A DNA stretch of 35,274 bases from an uncultured Clostridia bacterium (lineage in GTDB: Bacteria > Bacillota > Clostridia > TANB77 > CAG-508). The stretch covers positions 1 to 35,274 of the forward strand of contig CALYAB010000011.1 of NCBI GenBank assembly GCA_944393395.1, in the 5' to 3' direction. Both the position numbers and the translations under genes were made by a program. Below the pieces are notes generated by a model, which saw only the letters and a program-made list of their open reading frames with translations, was not told where the DNA came from and searched no databases. This document shows positions 27,854-35,274 of this stretch, one piece after another (within the stretch, counting starts at the first letter, position 1; each line of letters starts with the position of its first letter).

Positions 27854-28036
27854 ATGACTAAAATCGAACAATATAACTCTGAGGAAAGGGATTTACATCA
27901 AAGATTGGTTGATATTTTATCTAACAAAGCCAATAAAGATGCAAAACCTAAAGGTGAAAGTAAGGCTAAAAGTAATAAACTTATATATAGTAAGCATATA
28001 TATAGTAAAAATAGAATTCATAACGAGGGCGCCTAA
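27854..28036 (+). CDS. Unknown 60-residue basic protein
   Basis: A small hydrophilic protein (MTKIEQYNSEERDLHQRL..., ending NRIHNEGA). The first 25 residues look helical and acidic. The rest is Lys- and Ser-rich, with a duplicated LIYSK/HIYSK unit that reflects a repeated AT-rich DNA segment. It has no membrane segment or cysteine. The ATG is chosen for its AAGGAGG eight bases upstream; an in-frame GTG 12 codons earlier has none. It is monocistronic with its own promoter, structured leader and terminator. I do not recognise the family. Confidence 0.6.
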   Translation: MTKIEQYNSEERDLHQRLVDILSNKANKDAKPKGESKAKSNKLIYSKHIYSKNRIHNEGA

Positions 28037-28053
28037 AATGGGCCCCCTCTTTT
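28025..28053 (+). terminator. Terminator overlapping the end of the 60-residue gene
   Basis: GAGGG/CCCTC with inner GCC/GGC forms a GC-rich stem followed by TTTT. The left arm encodes the last residues and includes part of the final codons. It may also limit read-through from the convergent exchanger gene. Confidence 0.8.
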
Positions 28054-28062
28054 CTCTTTCAT

Positions 28063-28905
28063 TCATATTATATATATCAATATTCCAATTGACTGAATAA
28101 TAAATAAATTAAGCATATTTGATGTCAATAAATTATTAGTTGCTTCCACAACGCCTAATAAACTTTTATCATTATTATATTTATCTTTTGTATAATGTCT
28201 TTGTGCTTCAAAAAATGTAATCAATTCTGGAATACTTGTTATAGCACCTAATAAAATCCCCAACACAAATTCTGCTATATCAAAAATAATTGATAAATTT
28301 TCTAATACATCACCTAACTCATTTCCCACGAAATATAATAAAATTCCAGATACCAAAATATACAAAACATATATATATGTTTTTCGATTATTTGTTTTCT
28401 TATTTATGTCTTCTTCTGATTTATTTCCTTCATCTTCTTGATCTTTTAAATATTTTTCATGTGATTTTTTAGATATAAAAGAAAACACAAAATATAGTAT
28501 TACTAATGTAATTACTAATATAATATTAAATGAATTTTCTAAACTTAGTAAAATAATTGGAAATATTATTGTTAAAATCACTAAAATATTTTGAATTATA
28601 ATACCTTTATTTTTTATCTTTGTATAATTTTTATTTATTATTAATGATATAATATATTGAATAAAATTAATTACATTTGAACTAATTATATTATACAAAC
28701 TAGTTCCTACTAATCCTCTAAAACTTGATACTGTTACAGTAAGTAATTCTGGTATTGACGTTGCTACACCTGCTATATTCCCTATAAATCTAGGCTTAAG
28801 CTTTAAATTCTCTGCTAAATTTCTTAAAGCTTTTACTAAAATATATTTTGAAATTAATACAATTAATATGGAATACACAAAAAATTTGATTATTTCTATT
28901 ATCAT
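28063..28905 (-). CDS. Sodium/calcium exchanger-family membrane protein
   Basis: A 280-residue protein with about 10 hydrophobic helices in two halves joined by a charged cytoplasmic loop (about 150-175). It has the paired alpha repeats of the CaCA superfamily. The first is GVATSIPELLTVTVSS with GTSLYNIISSNVINF; the second is GAITSIPELITFFEAQ with GVVEATNNLLTSNMLNLF. The Glu in each S-I-P-E-L is the expected cation ligand. It probably exchanges Ca2+ or another divalent cation for Na+ or H+ across the membrane; ion specificity cannot be read off. At 280 residues it is a little shorter than typical YrbG-like members. It is convergent with the 60-residue gene. Confidence 0.88.
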   Translation of the reverse strand: MIIEIIKFFVYSILIVLISKYILVKALRNLAENLKLKPRFIGNIAGVATSIPELLTVTVSSFRGLVGTSLYNIISSNVINFIQYIISLIINKNYTKIKNKGIIIQNILVILTIIFPIILLSLENSFNIILVITLVILYFVFSFISKKSHEKYLKDQEDEGNKSEEDINKKTNNRKTYIYVLYILVSGILLYFVGNELGDVLENLSIIFDIAEFVLGILLGAITSIPELITFFEAQRHYTKDKYNNDKSLLGVVEATNNLLTSNMLNLFIIQSIGILIYII

Positions 28906-28969
28906 ATAATATCACTACTCTTTCTTATTTATTATGTTACTACATTAACTTTAAATTTATACTTTTTTA

Positions 28970-28998
28970 TTGCCATTTATTAGAAAATATTGTATAAT
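28970..28998 (+). promoter_or_regulatory. Promoter of the DUF1653 gene and probably serS
   Basis: TTGCCA (28970-28975) and TATAAT (28993-28998) have a 17-bp spacer. The leader of about 100 bases holds a small hairpin GAAAAATC-AAC-GATTTTTC (29016-29034). No T-box is visible ahead of serS. Confidence 0.7.
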
Positions 28999-29109
28999 GT
29001 CTTCAAAACAAATATGAAAAATCAACGATTTTTCAGTAGATTTGGCATACGAATAAATTTATAAAATAAATTTGTGTGTAAAGTGTTTTATATAAAGGAG
29101 CGATGATTT

Positions 29110-29379
29110 ATGGAACAAGTAAAAATCGGACGAGTTTATCGTCATTTCAAAGGTAACTATTATTTTGTAGAAAATATTGGTTACGATTCGGAAACCAAAG
29201 AAAGAATGGTTGTTTATAAACCTTTATATGAAAGAGCCGATGGTCGCTCCATATGGGTTAGACCTGAGAAAATGTTTTTAGAAGAGATTCCTGAAAGACC
29301 TGATAATGTAACTGGTCAAAAAAGAAGATTTGTATTAGCTGAAAATTTAATGGCTGATTATACAAATTCCTCTAACTAA
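29110..29379 (+). CDS. DUF1653 domain protein
   Basis: An 89-residue protein, nearly all one DUF1653 domain. It has GRVYRHFKGNYYFVENIGYDSETKERMVVYKPLYE, then a GRSIWVRPEKMFLEEI segment that closes the small beta-barrel. The family is widespread in bacteria and has no established function. AAGGAG lies about eight bases before the ATG. It precedes serS by 67 bp with no terminator, so the two are probably co-transcribed. Confidence 0.88.
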   Translation: MEQVKIGRVYRHFKGNYYFVENIGYDSETKERMVVYKPLYERADGRSIWVRPEKMFLEEIPERPDNVTGQKRRFVLAENLMADYTNSSN

Positions 29380-29446
29380 AAATATAGTTCTCAAAAGAGC
29401 ATAATGTAAAAAAAGAATATCCCAAAAGGATAAAAGGAGGAAAATT

Positions 29447-30733
29447 ATGATAGATATTAAATTTTTAAGAGAAAATCCTGATATAGTCAAGGAAAATATT
29501 AAGAAAAAATTTCAAGATGAAAAACTTACTATGGTTGATGAAGTTATCGAATTAGATGAAAAATATAGAAAAGCTCAATTAAATGGTGATACTTTAAGAT
29601 CTGAAAGAAAAACATTAAGCTTTAAAATTGGAGAATTAATGAAAAATGGTAAAAAAGATGAGGCTGAAGAGATAAAACAACAAGTTAAGGAAATTAATGA
29701 AAAACTAGAAAAAAATGAAAAATTAGAAAATGAATATTCTGAAGAAATAAAAATAAGAATGATGAAAATTCCTAATATTATGCATGAATCTGTTCCTATT
29801 GGTAAAGATGATTCTGAAAATGTTGAAATCGAAAAATTTGGAGAACCTGTTGTCCCTGATTATGAAATACCATTCCATGGTGAAATTTTGGAAAATTTAG
29901 GTGGACTAGACTTAGACAGTGCTAGACGTGTTTCTGGTAATGGATTTTATTATTTATTAGGTGATGTTGCACGACTTCACTCTGCTGTCTTGACTTATGC
30001 AAGAGATTTTATGATTAACAAAGGTTTTACGTATTGTATCCCACCATATATGATTAGAAGTGATGTTGTAACAGGTGTTATGAGTTTTGAAGAAATGGAT
30101 GCTATGATGTATAAAATTGAAGGAGAAGATTTGTATTTAATTGGTACCAGTGAGCATTCTATGATTGGTAAGTTTAAAGACCAAATATTAAAAAAAGAAG
30201 ATATGCCATATACAATGACTTCTTATTCTCCTTGCTTTAGAAAGGAAAAAGGTGCCCATGGTTTAGAAGAACGTGGCGTATATAGAATTCATCAATTTGA
30301 AAAACAAGAAATGATTGTTGTTTGTGAACCAGATGATAGTTGGAATTGGTATGATAAGATGTGGTCATATACAGTTGAGTTTTTTAGAAGTATGAATATT
30401 CCTGTTAGAACTTTAGAATGTTGTAGTGGTGATTTAGCTGATTTAAAAGCAAAATCTTGTGATGTTGAAGCATGGTCTCCTAGACAACAAAAATATTTTG
30501 AAGTTGGAAGTTGTTCTAATTTAACAGATGCTCAAGCAAGACGTTTAGGAATTAGAATTAAAGGTGAAAAAGGAAATTATTTTGCACATACATTAAATAA
30601 TACTGTTGTTGCTCCACCTCGTATGCTTATTTCTATTATGGAAAATAATTATCAACCTGATGGTAGTGTTATTATTCCAGAAGTGTTAAGACCTTATATG
30701 GGTGGACTTGAAAAAATTGAGCCAAAAAAATAA
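29447..30733 (+). CDS. serS: Seryl-tRNA synthetase
   Basis: A 428-residue class II aminoacyl-tRNA synthetase that charges tRNA-Ser. The N-terminal antiparallel coiled coil (about 25-100) grips the long variable arm. The catalytic domain follows, with motif 2 FRKEKGAHGLEERGVYRIHQFEKQE and motif 3 NNTVVAPPRMLISIMENNYQPDGSVIIPEVLRPYMGG. The serine-site TSEHSMIG region is present. AAGGAGG precedes the ATG. A strong terminator follows. A T-box leader, common on this gene in Firmicutes, is not seen in the 67-bp upstream gap. Confidence 0.97.
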   Translation: MIDIKFLRENPDIVKENIKKKFQDEKLTMVDEVIELDEKYRKAQLNGDTLRSERKTLSFKIGELMKNGKKDEAEEIKQQVKEINEKLEKNEKLENEYSEEIKIRMMKIPNIMHESVPIGKDDSENVEIEKFGEPVVPDYEIPFHGEILENLGGLDLDSARRVSGNGFYYLLGDVARLHSAVLTYARDFMINKGFTYCIPPYMIRSDVVTGVMSFEEMDAMMYKIEGEDLYLIGTSEHSMIGKFKDQILKKEDMPYTMTSYSPCFRKEKGAHGLEERGVYRIHQFEKQEMIVVCEPDDSWNWYDKMWSYTVEFFRSMNIPVRTLECCSGDLADLKAKSCDVEAWSPRQQKYFEVGSCSNLTDAQARRLGIRIKGEKGNYFAHTLNNTVVAPPRMLISIMENNYQPDGSVIIPEVLRPYMGGLEKIEPKK

Positions 30734-30746
30734 TTTATAAGATATA

Positions 30747-30795
30747 AAATAACATCTATTACTGATATATATATTATTATAGATGTTATTTTTTC
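30747..30795 (+). terminator. serS terminator
   Basis: AAATAACATCTAT (30747-30759) pairs perfectly with ATAGATGTTATTT (30779-30791), followed by further T. Confidence 0.85.
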
Positions 30796-30806
30796 ATCTT
30801 CTTTTA

Positions 30807-30835
30807 TTGCAATCCTTATATTTTTGTGATATACT
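30807..30835 (+). promoter_or_regulatory. purA promoter
   Basis: TTGCAA (30807-30812) and TATACT (30830-30835) have a 17-bp spacer, about 55 bases before purA. No PurR box or riboswitch is visible in the short leader. Confidence 0.6.
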
Positions 30836-30890
30836 TTTCAAGTAACTCTTTATGGTAACTCATTAATTACAGTTTTTTAGGAGGTCAAAT

Positions 30891-32243
30891 ATGAACAAAT
30901 GTGTAACAATTATCGTAGGTACCAAATGGGGAGATGAAGGAAAAGGAAAAATTGCTGCTATAGAAGCAGCTGATGCTGACTTTGTCATTCGGGCTACTGG
31001 TGGATCCAATGCTGGACATACAGTAGTATTTAATGATAAAAAATTAGCACTTCATTTAATCCCTGGAGGCATCATATATCCTCAGACCACATGCATAATA
31101 GGTCCAGGTACAGTACTTGATCCCTACATTTTAATTTCAGAAATTAAAATGTTAAAATCATCAGGTATTCATAATGTTGATTCTCGATTACTAATCAGTG
31201 GTCGAGCTCATGTAATTTTTCCATATCATAAAGATTTGGATGAATTGCATGAAAAAATGAAGGAAAAACCAGTTGGTACAACCAAAAAGGGAATCGGTCC
31301 ATGTTATTCCGACAAAGATAATAGAGTCGGTATAAGAATGTATGATCTTCTTCTCCCTAAAGAACAATTGGAGAAGAAGATTTATGAATCTACTAAGCTT
31401 CATAATCAAGCATTTATCAAAAATGACATGGTCGAAAGTGTTGTAGAAGCATCTACTTTAGCAAATGAATATCATTTGCTTGGATTAGAACTTAAAGAAT
31501 ACATCACAGACATCACTCCTTTTATTGCACATGCAATTTATGACAATAAAAAAATAGTTGTCGAAGGTGCACAAGCTTTTAGATTGGACATAGATCATGG
31601 AGATTATCCAATGGTCACAAGTTCAAATCCTGTAACAGCTGGAACACTTTGTGGAGCAGCTTTACCTCCACAAGCAATAAAAACTGTTATCGGCATCGAC
31701 AAAGCCTATAACAGCCGTGTTGGAAATGGTCCGTTTCCAACAGAACTTCCAGCATCTATTGACCCAAAAGGAAATGTTTTTAAAGGTACAGAACCTTTAG
31801 AAGGAGATGTCCTTCGAGAACTTGGTCATGAGTATGGAACAACTACAGGTAGACCACGGAGATGTGGCTGGATGGATGCAGTTATATTACGTACCGCAAA
31901 ATATACTTGTGGTATTGATTATTTATGTATCAATCATCTTGACACACTAGGTAAAATCGGTAACGAACTTGGTTATATAAGAGTTTGTATAGCTTATACT
32001 TATCAGGAGAAGATAATTGCTTATTATCCTGATAATATCGCTATTACCAATGAACTTCCAGAACCGATATATAAAACTTTAGATGGTGGCTGGGAAATAG
32101 ACCCTTCATGCAAAACATATGAAGATTTGCCTCAAAAGGCTAAAGATTTCATAAAAATAATAGAAATAGTATCTGATATACCAGTTAAATATCTTGGTAT
32201 TGGACCTTCTAATGATGATCTTATCATTAGAGAAGATATCTAA
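30891..32243 (+). CDS. purA: Divergent adenylosuccinate synthetase
   Basis: 450 residues, against about 425-430 usually. It joins IMP and aspartate using GTP, the first step from IMP to AMP. The hallmark pieces remain: GTKWGDEGKGK (catalytic Asp in the P-loop), GGSNAGHTVV (catalytic His), GTTKKGIGP, VEGAQAFRLDIDHG, SRVGNGPFPTEL and TTTGRPRRCGW. Several positions are unusual: KWGDEGKGK for QWGDEGKGK, and NHLDTLG where the guanine-binding TKLDVLD segment is expected, so the Lys is replaced by His. Codon choice is visibly less AT-biased than in the flanking genes, suggesting transfer. It may be a PurA paralogue with altered substrate. AGGAGG precedes the ATG. Confidence 0.85.
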   Translation: MNKCVTIIVGTKWGDEGKGKIAAIEAADADFVIRATGGSNAGHTVVFNDKKLALHLIPGGIIYPQTTCIIGPGTVLDPYILISEIKMLKSSGIHNVDSRLLISGRAHVIFPYHKDLDELHEKMKEKPVGTTKKGIGPCYSDKDNRVGIRMYDLLLPKEQLEKKIYESTKLHNQAFIKNDMVESVVEASTLANEYHLLGLELKEYITDITPFIAHAIYDNKKIVVEGAQAFRLDIDHGDYPMVTSSNPVTAGTLCGAALPPQAIKTVIGIDKAYNSRVGNGPFPTELPASIDPKGNVFKGTEPLEGDVLRELGHEYGTTTGRPRRCGWMDAVILRTAKYTCGIDYLCINHLDTLGKIGNELGYIRVCIAYTYQEKIIAYYPDNIAITNELPEPIYKTLDGGWEIDPSCKTYEDLPQKAKDFIKIIEIVSDIPVKYLGIGPSNDDLIIREDI

Positions 32244-32295
32244 ATAAACTAAAATAAAAGAGGAGCCTATAATCTTCTTTTATCATCGAGTTACA

Positions 32296-32331
32296 AAGAA
32301 GAGAGCTTTTGAATAAAATAGCTCTCTTCTT
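32296..32331 (+). terminator. purA terminator
   Basis: AAGAAGAGAGCT (32296-32307) pairs perfectly with AGCTCTCTTCTT (32320-32331). A weaker stem with one G-T pair (about 32255-32282) precedes it. The T run is poor, so termination may be partial. Confidence 0.65.
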
Positions 32332-32381
32332 AATTTATGTCACTACTATATTAATAACTAAAAATTATTTTCTTATCATAT

Positions 32382-32410
32382 TTGAAAAAAACATATTATT
32401 ATGGTAATAT
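32382..32410 (+). promoter_or_regulatory. engB promoter
   Basis: TTGAAA (32382-32387) and TAATAT (32405-32410) have a 17-bp spacer. Transcription would begin after the upstream in-frame ATG, supporting the start at 32440. Confidence 0.55.
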
Positions 32411-32439
32411 ATAGATATAAAATTATAAGGAGAAATTTT

Positions 32440-33021
32440 ATGATAGTAAAAAATCCAAAATTTGAAATATCAGCAGTTGGCCCAAAACAATATCCAAAAA
32501 ATCATTTACCAGAAATAGTTTTAGTTGGAAAATCTAATGTTGGGAAATCTAGCTTTATAAATACAATGATAAACAGAAAAAAATTAGCTAGAACTAGTAG
32601 CTCACCTGGAAAAACTCGCCAAATTAATTTTTATAACATAGATGATACTTTCTATTTTGTAGACTTACCAGGATATGGATATAGTAAAATGTCAAAAAAA
32701 GAACAAGAACAAGTAGGAAAATTTATTGAACAATATTTATTTAATAGACAAGAAATTAGTTTAATAATATTTTTAGTAGATATTAGACACTCACCTACTG
32801 CTAATGATAAACTTATGTATAATTACATTATATCTTCTGGATTACCTTGTTTAATTCTTGCTAACAAAGCTGATAAAATCGCAATTACTAAAGTAGCTAA
32901 TACTGTAAAAACTTTACAAAAAGAACTAAATCCTATTGGAGATATAAAAACATTACCTTTTTCTTCTGAAAGAAAAATATATAAAGATGATGTTTGGAAT
33001 TTTATAGAAAATTATATATAA
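32440..33021 (+). CDS. engB: Ribosome biogenesis GTP-binding protein EngB (YsxC)
   Basis: About 193 residues of the TRAFAC GTPase class that helps assemble the 50S ribosomal subunit. Its motifs are the P-loop GKSNVGKSS, switch region SSSPGKTRQINFY, DLPGYGYS (G3) and NKAD (G4). The ATG at MIVKNPKFEIS is chosen because AAGGAG lies just before it; an in-frame ATG 13 codons earlier overlaps the promoter and lacks a ribosome site. It ends at a shared bidirectional terminator. In many Firmicutes engB follows lon or clpX, which is not the case here. Confidence 0.95.
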   Translation: MIVKNPKFEISAVGPKQYPKNHLPEIVLVGKSNVGKSSFINTMINRKKLARTSSSPGKTRQINFYNIDDTFYFVDLPGYGYSKMSKKEQEQVGKFIEQYLFNRQEISLIIFLVDIRHSPTANDKLMYNYIISSGLPCLILANKADKIAITKVANTVKTLQKELNPIGDIKTLPFSSERKIYKDDVWNFIENYI

Positions 33022-33025
33022 ATAT

Positions 33026-33058
33026 AATAAGAAGGTATTTGAAAAACACCTTCTTATT
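33026..33058. terminator. Bidirectional terminator between engB and the DUF951 gene
   Basis: AATAAGAAGGT (33026-33036) pairs perfectly with ACCTTCTTATT (33048-33058). A- and T-rich flanks suit both directions, and the genes converge here. Confidence 0.85.
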
Positions 33059-33065
33059 TTCTTAC

Positions 33066-33254
33066 TTATTCTTCTTTTCTCTTCTCTAACTTAGTTATAA
33101 TTTTCAAAGCCTTTTCTCTTGGAAGCATAACAACATGTCCACAACCTTGACATTTCATTTTAAAATCCACACCAATTCTAGTTATTTCCCATAACTTACT
33201 ACCACATGGATGAACTTTTTTTGTTCTTACAATATCTCCTATCTTATAATTCAT
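33066..33254 (-). CDS. DUF951 zinc-ribbon-like protein
   Basis: A 62-residue protein, essentially one DUF951 domain. It has IGDIVRTKKVHPCGSKLWEI, then RIGVDFKMKCQGCGHVVMLPREK. The cysteines at about 17, 35 and 38 plus the histidine in CGH form a likely zinc site. It is a widespread small Firmicutes protein of unproved function. GAGGAGAGG lies before the ATG. Its upstream region is interrupted by the large inverted repeat, and its promoter is not obvious. Confidence 0.9.
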   Translation of the reverse strand: MNYKIGDIVRTKKVHPCGSKLWEITRIGVDFKMKCQGCGHVVMLPREKALKIITKLEKRKEE

Positions 33255-33275
33255 TATCCTCTCCTCTTTTTATTT

Positions 33276-33405
33276 GACGGTTGTGCAGACAGTTAGGGCC
33301 AGTACTGAAAATGTATGAGTTATTATATATTTTATTTTTTAGTTAAATAGCTTAATAAAAACTCATACATTTTCAGTACTGGCCCTAACTGTCTGCACAA
33401 CTGTC
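33276..33405. repeat. 130-bp near-perfect inverted repeat beside gltX
   Basis: Arms 33276-33321 and 33360-33405 are complementary over 46 bp with a single mismatch (42 bp are perfect, 33280-33321 with 33360-33401), around a 38-base AT-only-like loop. The arms contain AGGGCCAGTACTG and GTGCAGACAG and are far richer in G and C than the surrounding DNA. It begins 16 bases after the gltX stop. No T run follows on either strand, so it is not a normal terminator. A miniature transposable element or a selected long hairpin are the main options. Confidence 0.92.
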
Positions 33406-33420
33406 TCTTTCTCTATTTTT

Positions 33421-35073
33421 TTAATTTTCTTTTGCTGTTTCAAATCTCTTTATAATGCTTTTCTTTCCTAAAACTTGCATTATTTCATACATATCAGGCG
33501 TATTAGTTCTTGATGTTAATGCTACTCTTAACACTGTACTTACATCTCCCACATGTGCTTTATATGCATCTGGGTTTGCTTTGTACTCTTTCACTTCTTT
33601 TGCATATCCAAGTTCTCCTGATAATTCTTTTATTTTATTAAACCATGTTTGCTTATCATCATTTTCATCATAATATTTTTCAATATATAATTCTAATATT
33701 TTATTTATATCTTTTTTATCATTTATTACTTGATATGGATAATCCTGTTTTTTAGAAAAATATTTATTATCATACATATATTCTATATTTTCTTTTATAT
33801 CTGACCATTTTGCTATATCCTTTCTAGGTTTTTTATTTCCTCTTTCTATTCCAAATACTTTTAAAGCATATTCTTTATCTTTTAGCATTTCTTCTAATTC
33901 TTCGTCATAATTTTGTGCCCATTTTAAAGCATTTTCATATACTTCTTCTGCTGTAAATTTTGATATAACAGTTTTTCCCACATCTAATAATTTAACAATA
34001 TCAAATAATGCTCCACTTACACTCATTTTATTTAGTTTTAATTCAAATTCATCTATTGATTTATCTTTATTTGCTCTTCTCCAATTTTCAAAATTTGAAT
34101 TTGCTATATTTAATAAATACTCATTAACTGCTTCTTTAGGTATTCCCATTTCATCATAATATGAAACAGCTGCTTCTGGGTCTTTTCTTTTACTTAATTT
34201 TCTTTTATTTCCATTGTCGTTTTTCATAATTGGTGCAATATGTGCATATTTAGGAGCTCTAAATCCTAATTCATGAAATAATTGTAAATGTAATGGTACT
34301 GATGATAACCATTCATCTCCTCTTATAACATGAGTTGTCCTCATTAAATGATCATCTACTGCATGTGCAAAATGATATGTTGGTAATCCATCTGCTTTTA
34401 TAATAACTATATCTTGGTCATTTTCTGGAAAGTCTACATTTCCTTTTATAACATCATGATGTTTTATTTTTCTATCTTCACGTCCAGGTGATTTAAAACG
34501 AATAATATATTTTTCTCCATCTTTTATTTTGTTTATAGCCTCTTCTACAGTTATATTTCTACATTTTGCCCAAACTCCATAATAACCTGGTCTAACTTTT
34601 GCTTTTTCCTGTTTTGATCTCATTTCATCTAATTCTTCTGGTGTACAGAAACAAGGATATGCTTTTCCTTGTTCTAGCAAGTATTTTGCATAACTTTGAT
34701 AAATTTCTTTTCTCATTGATTGTTTATATGGACCATAATCACCTTTACTTTCTGTTTCATTAATCATACCTTCATCAGTTTCAATCCCAAATCTATCTAA
34801 AGATTGCACAATATCTGTTATTCCGTTTTCTACTTCTCTTTTTTGGTCTGTATCTTCAATTCTTAATAAAAATACACCTTCTGTTTGATTAGCTAATTTT
34901 CTAGCAATTAATGATTGATATAAACCTCCTATATGTACAAATCCTGTTGGACTTGGTGCAAATCTTGTAACTACTGCACCTTCTTTAAGATTTCTTTTTG
35001 GATATTTTTCCTCATAATATGTTACATCTTTTACATTTGGAAATATTAAATTTGCTAGATCTTTATAATCCAT
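33421..35073 (-). CDS. gltX: Glutamyl-tRNA synthetase
   Basis: About 550 residues, longer than the common 485. It is a class I synthetase charging tRNA-Glu and, in many Firmicutes, tRNA-Gln for later amidation. The HIGH-type motif is FAPSPTGFVHIGGLYQ and the KMSKS-type motif is KRKLSKRKDPEA. A CFCTPEEL segment lies between them, and the anticodon-binding helical region follows. The ATG at MDYKDLANLIFPNV is chosen for AAAGGATG upstream; an in-frame ATG 20 codons earlier lies about 15 bases after the -10 box and has no ribosome site. The window's element-borne tRNA-Gln could be a client if no GlnS exists (unknown). Confidence 0.95.
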   Translation of the reverse strand: MDYKDLANLIFPNVKDVTYYEEKYPKRNLKEGAVVTRFAPSPTGFVHIGGLYQSLIARKLANQTEGVFLLRIEDTDQKREVENGITDIVQSLDRFGIETDEGMINETESKGDYGPYKQSMRKEIYQSYAKYLLEQGKAYPCFCTPEELDEMRSKQEKAKVRPGYYGVWAKCRNITVEEAINKIKDGEKYIIRFKSPGREDRKIKHHDVIKGNVDFPENDQDIVIIKADGLPTYHFAHAVDDHLMRTTHVIRGDEWLSSVPLHLQLFHELGFRAPKYAHIAPIMKNDNGNKRKLSKRKDPEAAVSYYDEMGIPKEAVNEYLLNIANSNFENWRRANKDKSIDEFELKLNKMSVSGALFDIVKLLDVGKTVISKFTAEEVYENALKWAQNYDEELEEMLKDKEYALKVFGIERGNKKPRKDIAKWSDIKENIEYMYDNKYFSKKQDYPYQVINDKKDINKILELYIEKYYDENDDKQTWFNKIKELSGELGYAKEVKEYKANPDAYKAHVGDVSTVLRVALTSRTNTPDMYEIMQVLGKKSIIKRFETAKEN

Positions 35074-35144
35074 TTTACTCTCATCCTTTCTTAAAGCATA
35101 ATCTCCTTCTATTTTTTTAATATGCCTATTCATTTATGTCAAAC

Positions 35145-35173
35145 ATTATACTATAATTTCTTGCATTTCACAA
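35145..35173 (-). promoter_or_regulatory. gltX promoter
   Basis: Minus-strand TTGTGA (35168-35173) and TATAAT (35145-35150) have a 17-bp spacer. No T-box is visible in the short leader. Confidence 0.6.
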
Positions 35174-35209
35174 GTCTTTTTCTCGACTTTGTAATGGAAC
35201 TTTAAGTTT

Positions 35210-35254
35210 AAAAGTAAATTCTAGTTTTGGCTCAAAACTAGAATTTAGTCTTGG
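35210..35254. repeat. Hairpin copy of the intergenic repeat seen at the window start
   Basis: TAAATTCTAGTTTT (35215-35228) pairs perfectly with AAAACTAGAATTTA (35234-35247) around GGCTC, and continues into GTCTTGG. The same two arm types occur at 23-66 in a different relative orientation. Confidence 0.6.
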
Positions 35255-35274
35255 AACGAAATTCTACCTATCTA

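Noticed and set aside
29380-29446. T-box riboswitch expected before serS
   Set aside because: The 67-bp gap is too short and has no specifier-loop or antiterminator features.
31191-31409. 72-residue minus-strand frame inside purA
   Set aside because: Antisense shadow of conserved purA motifs.
33276-33405. Reading the long inverted repeat as a gltX terminator
   Set aside because: No T run follows the stem on either strand and the arms are several times longer than a terminator needs.

Overview
This is about 35 kb of very AT-rich chromosome from a low-GC Gram-positive bacterium, most likely an uncultured gut-type member of the Clostridia. The evidence is strong AGGAGG-type ribosome binding sites, TTG and GTG starts, a CIRCE-controlled hrcA-grpE-dnaK block, a radA-disA pair, queH, DUF951 and DUF1653 genes, and clostridial-type tRNAs. 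The genus cannot be fixed from sequence reading alone.

Positions 1-5614 are accessory DNA. They hold an intact IS481-type insertion sequence, a divergently arranged XRE regulator and small gene with a palindromic operator, a DUF6076-like zinc-finger gene, a small HTH gene, an excisionase-like gene and a tyrosine integrase broken by a one-base shift. The right edge is an integration site inside a tRNA-Gln gene. The host 5' half of that tRNA survives next to tRNA-His, while a complete tRNA-Gln with its own matched anticodon stem sits just inside the element.

Positions 5886-21981 are mostly core genes on the minus strand. A surface-polysaccharide and DNA-repair run reads alg14-like, alg13-like, LTA-synthase-like, ruvB, queH, GT-C glycosyltransferase and polA, from a promoter at 21953-21981. 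It is followed by a lytic transglycosylase, mreB and mtaB (both carrying an extra base), a small protein with three repeats, radA-disA, and a membrane-anchored cyclophilin.

Positions 21984-27560 are the heat-shock locus hrcA-grpE-(membrane protein)-dnaK, then dnaJ. Two CIRCE operators lie at the hrcA promoter and a 125-bp hairpin separates hrcA from grpE. A terminator follows dnaK, and dnaJ has its own promoter.

Positions 27600-35274 hold a small unknown gene behind a structured leader with a 7-codon ORF, a Na+/Ca2+ exchanger-family protein, a DUF1653 gene, serS, a divergent and less AT-rich purA, engB, a DUF951 gene and gltX. A near-perfect 46-bp inverted repeat sits beside gltX. Related short palindromic repeats occur at both ends of the window.
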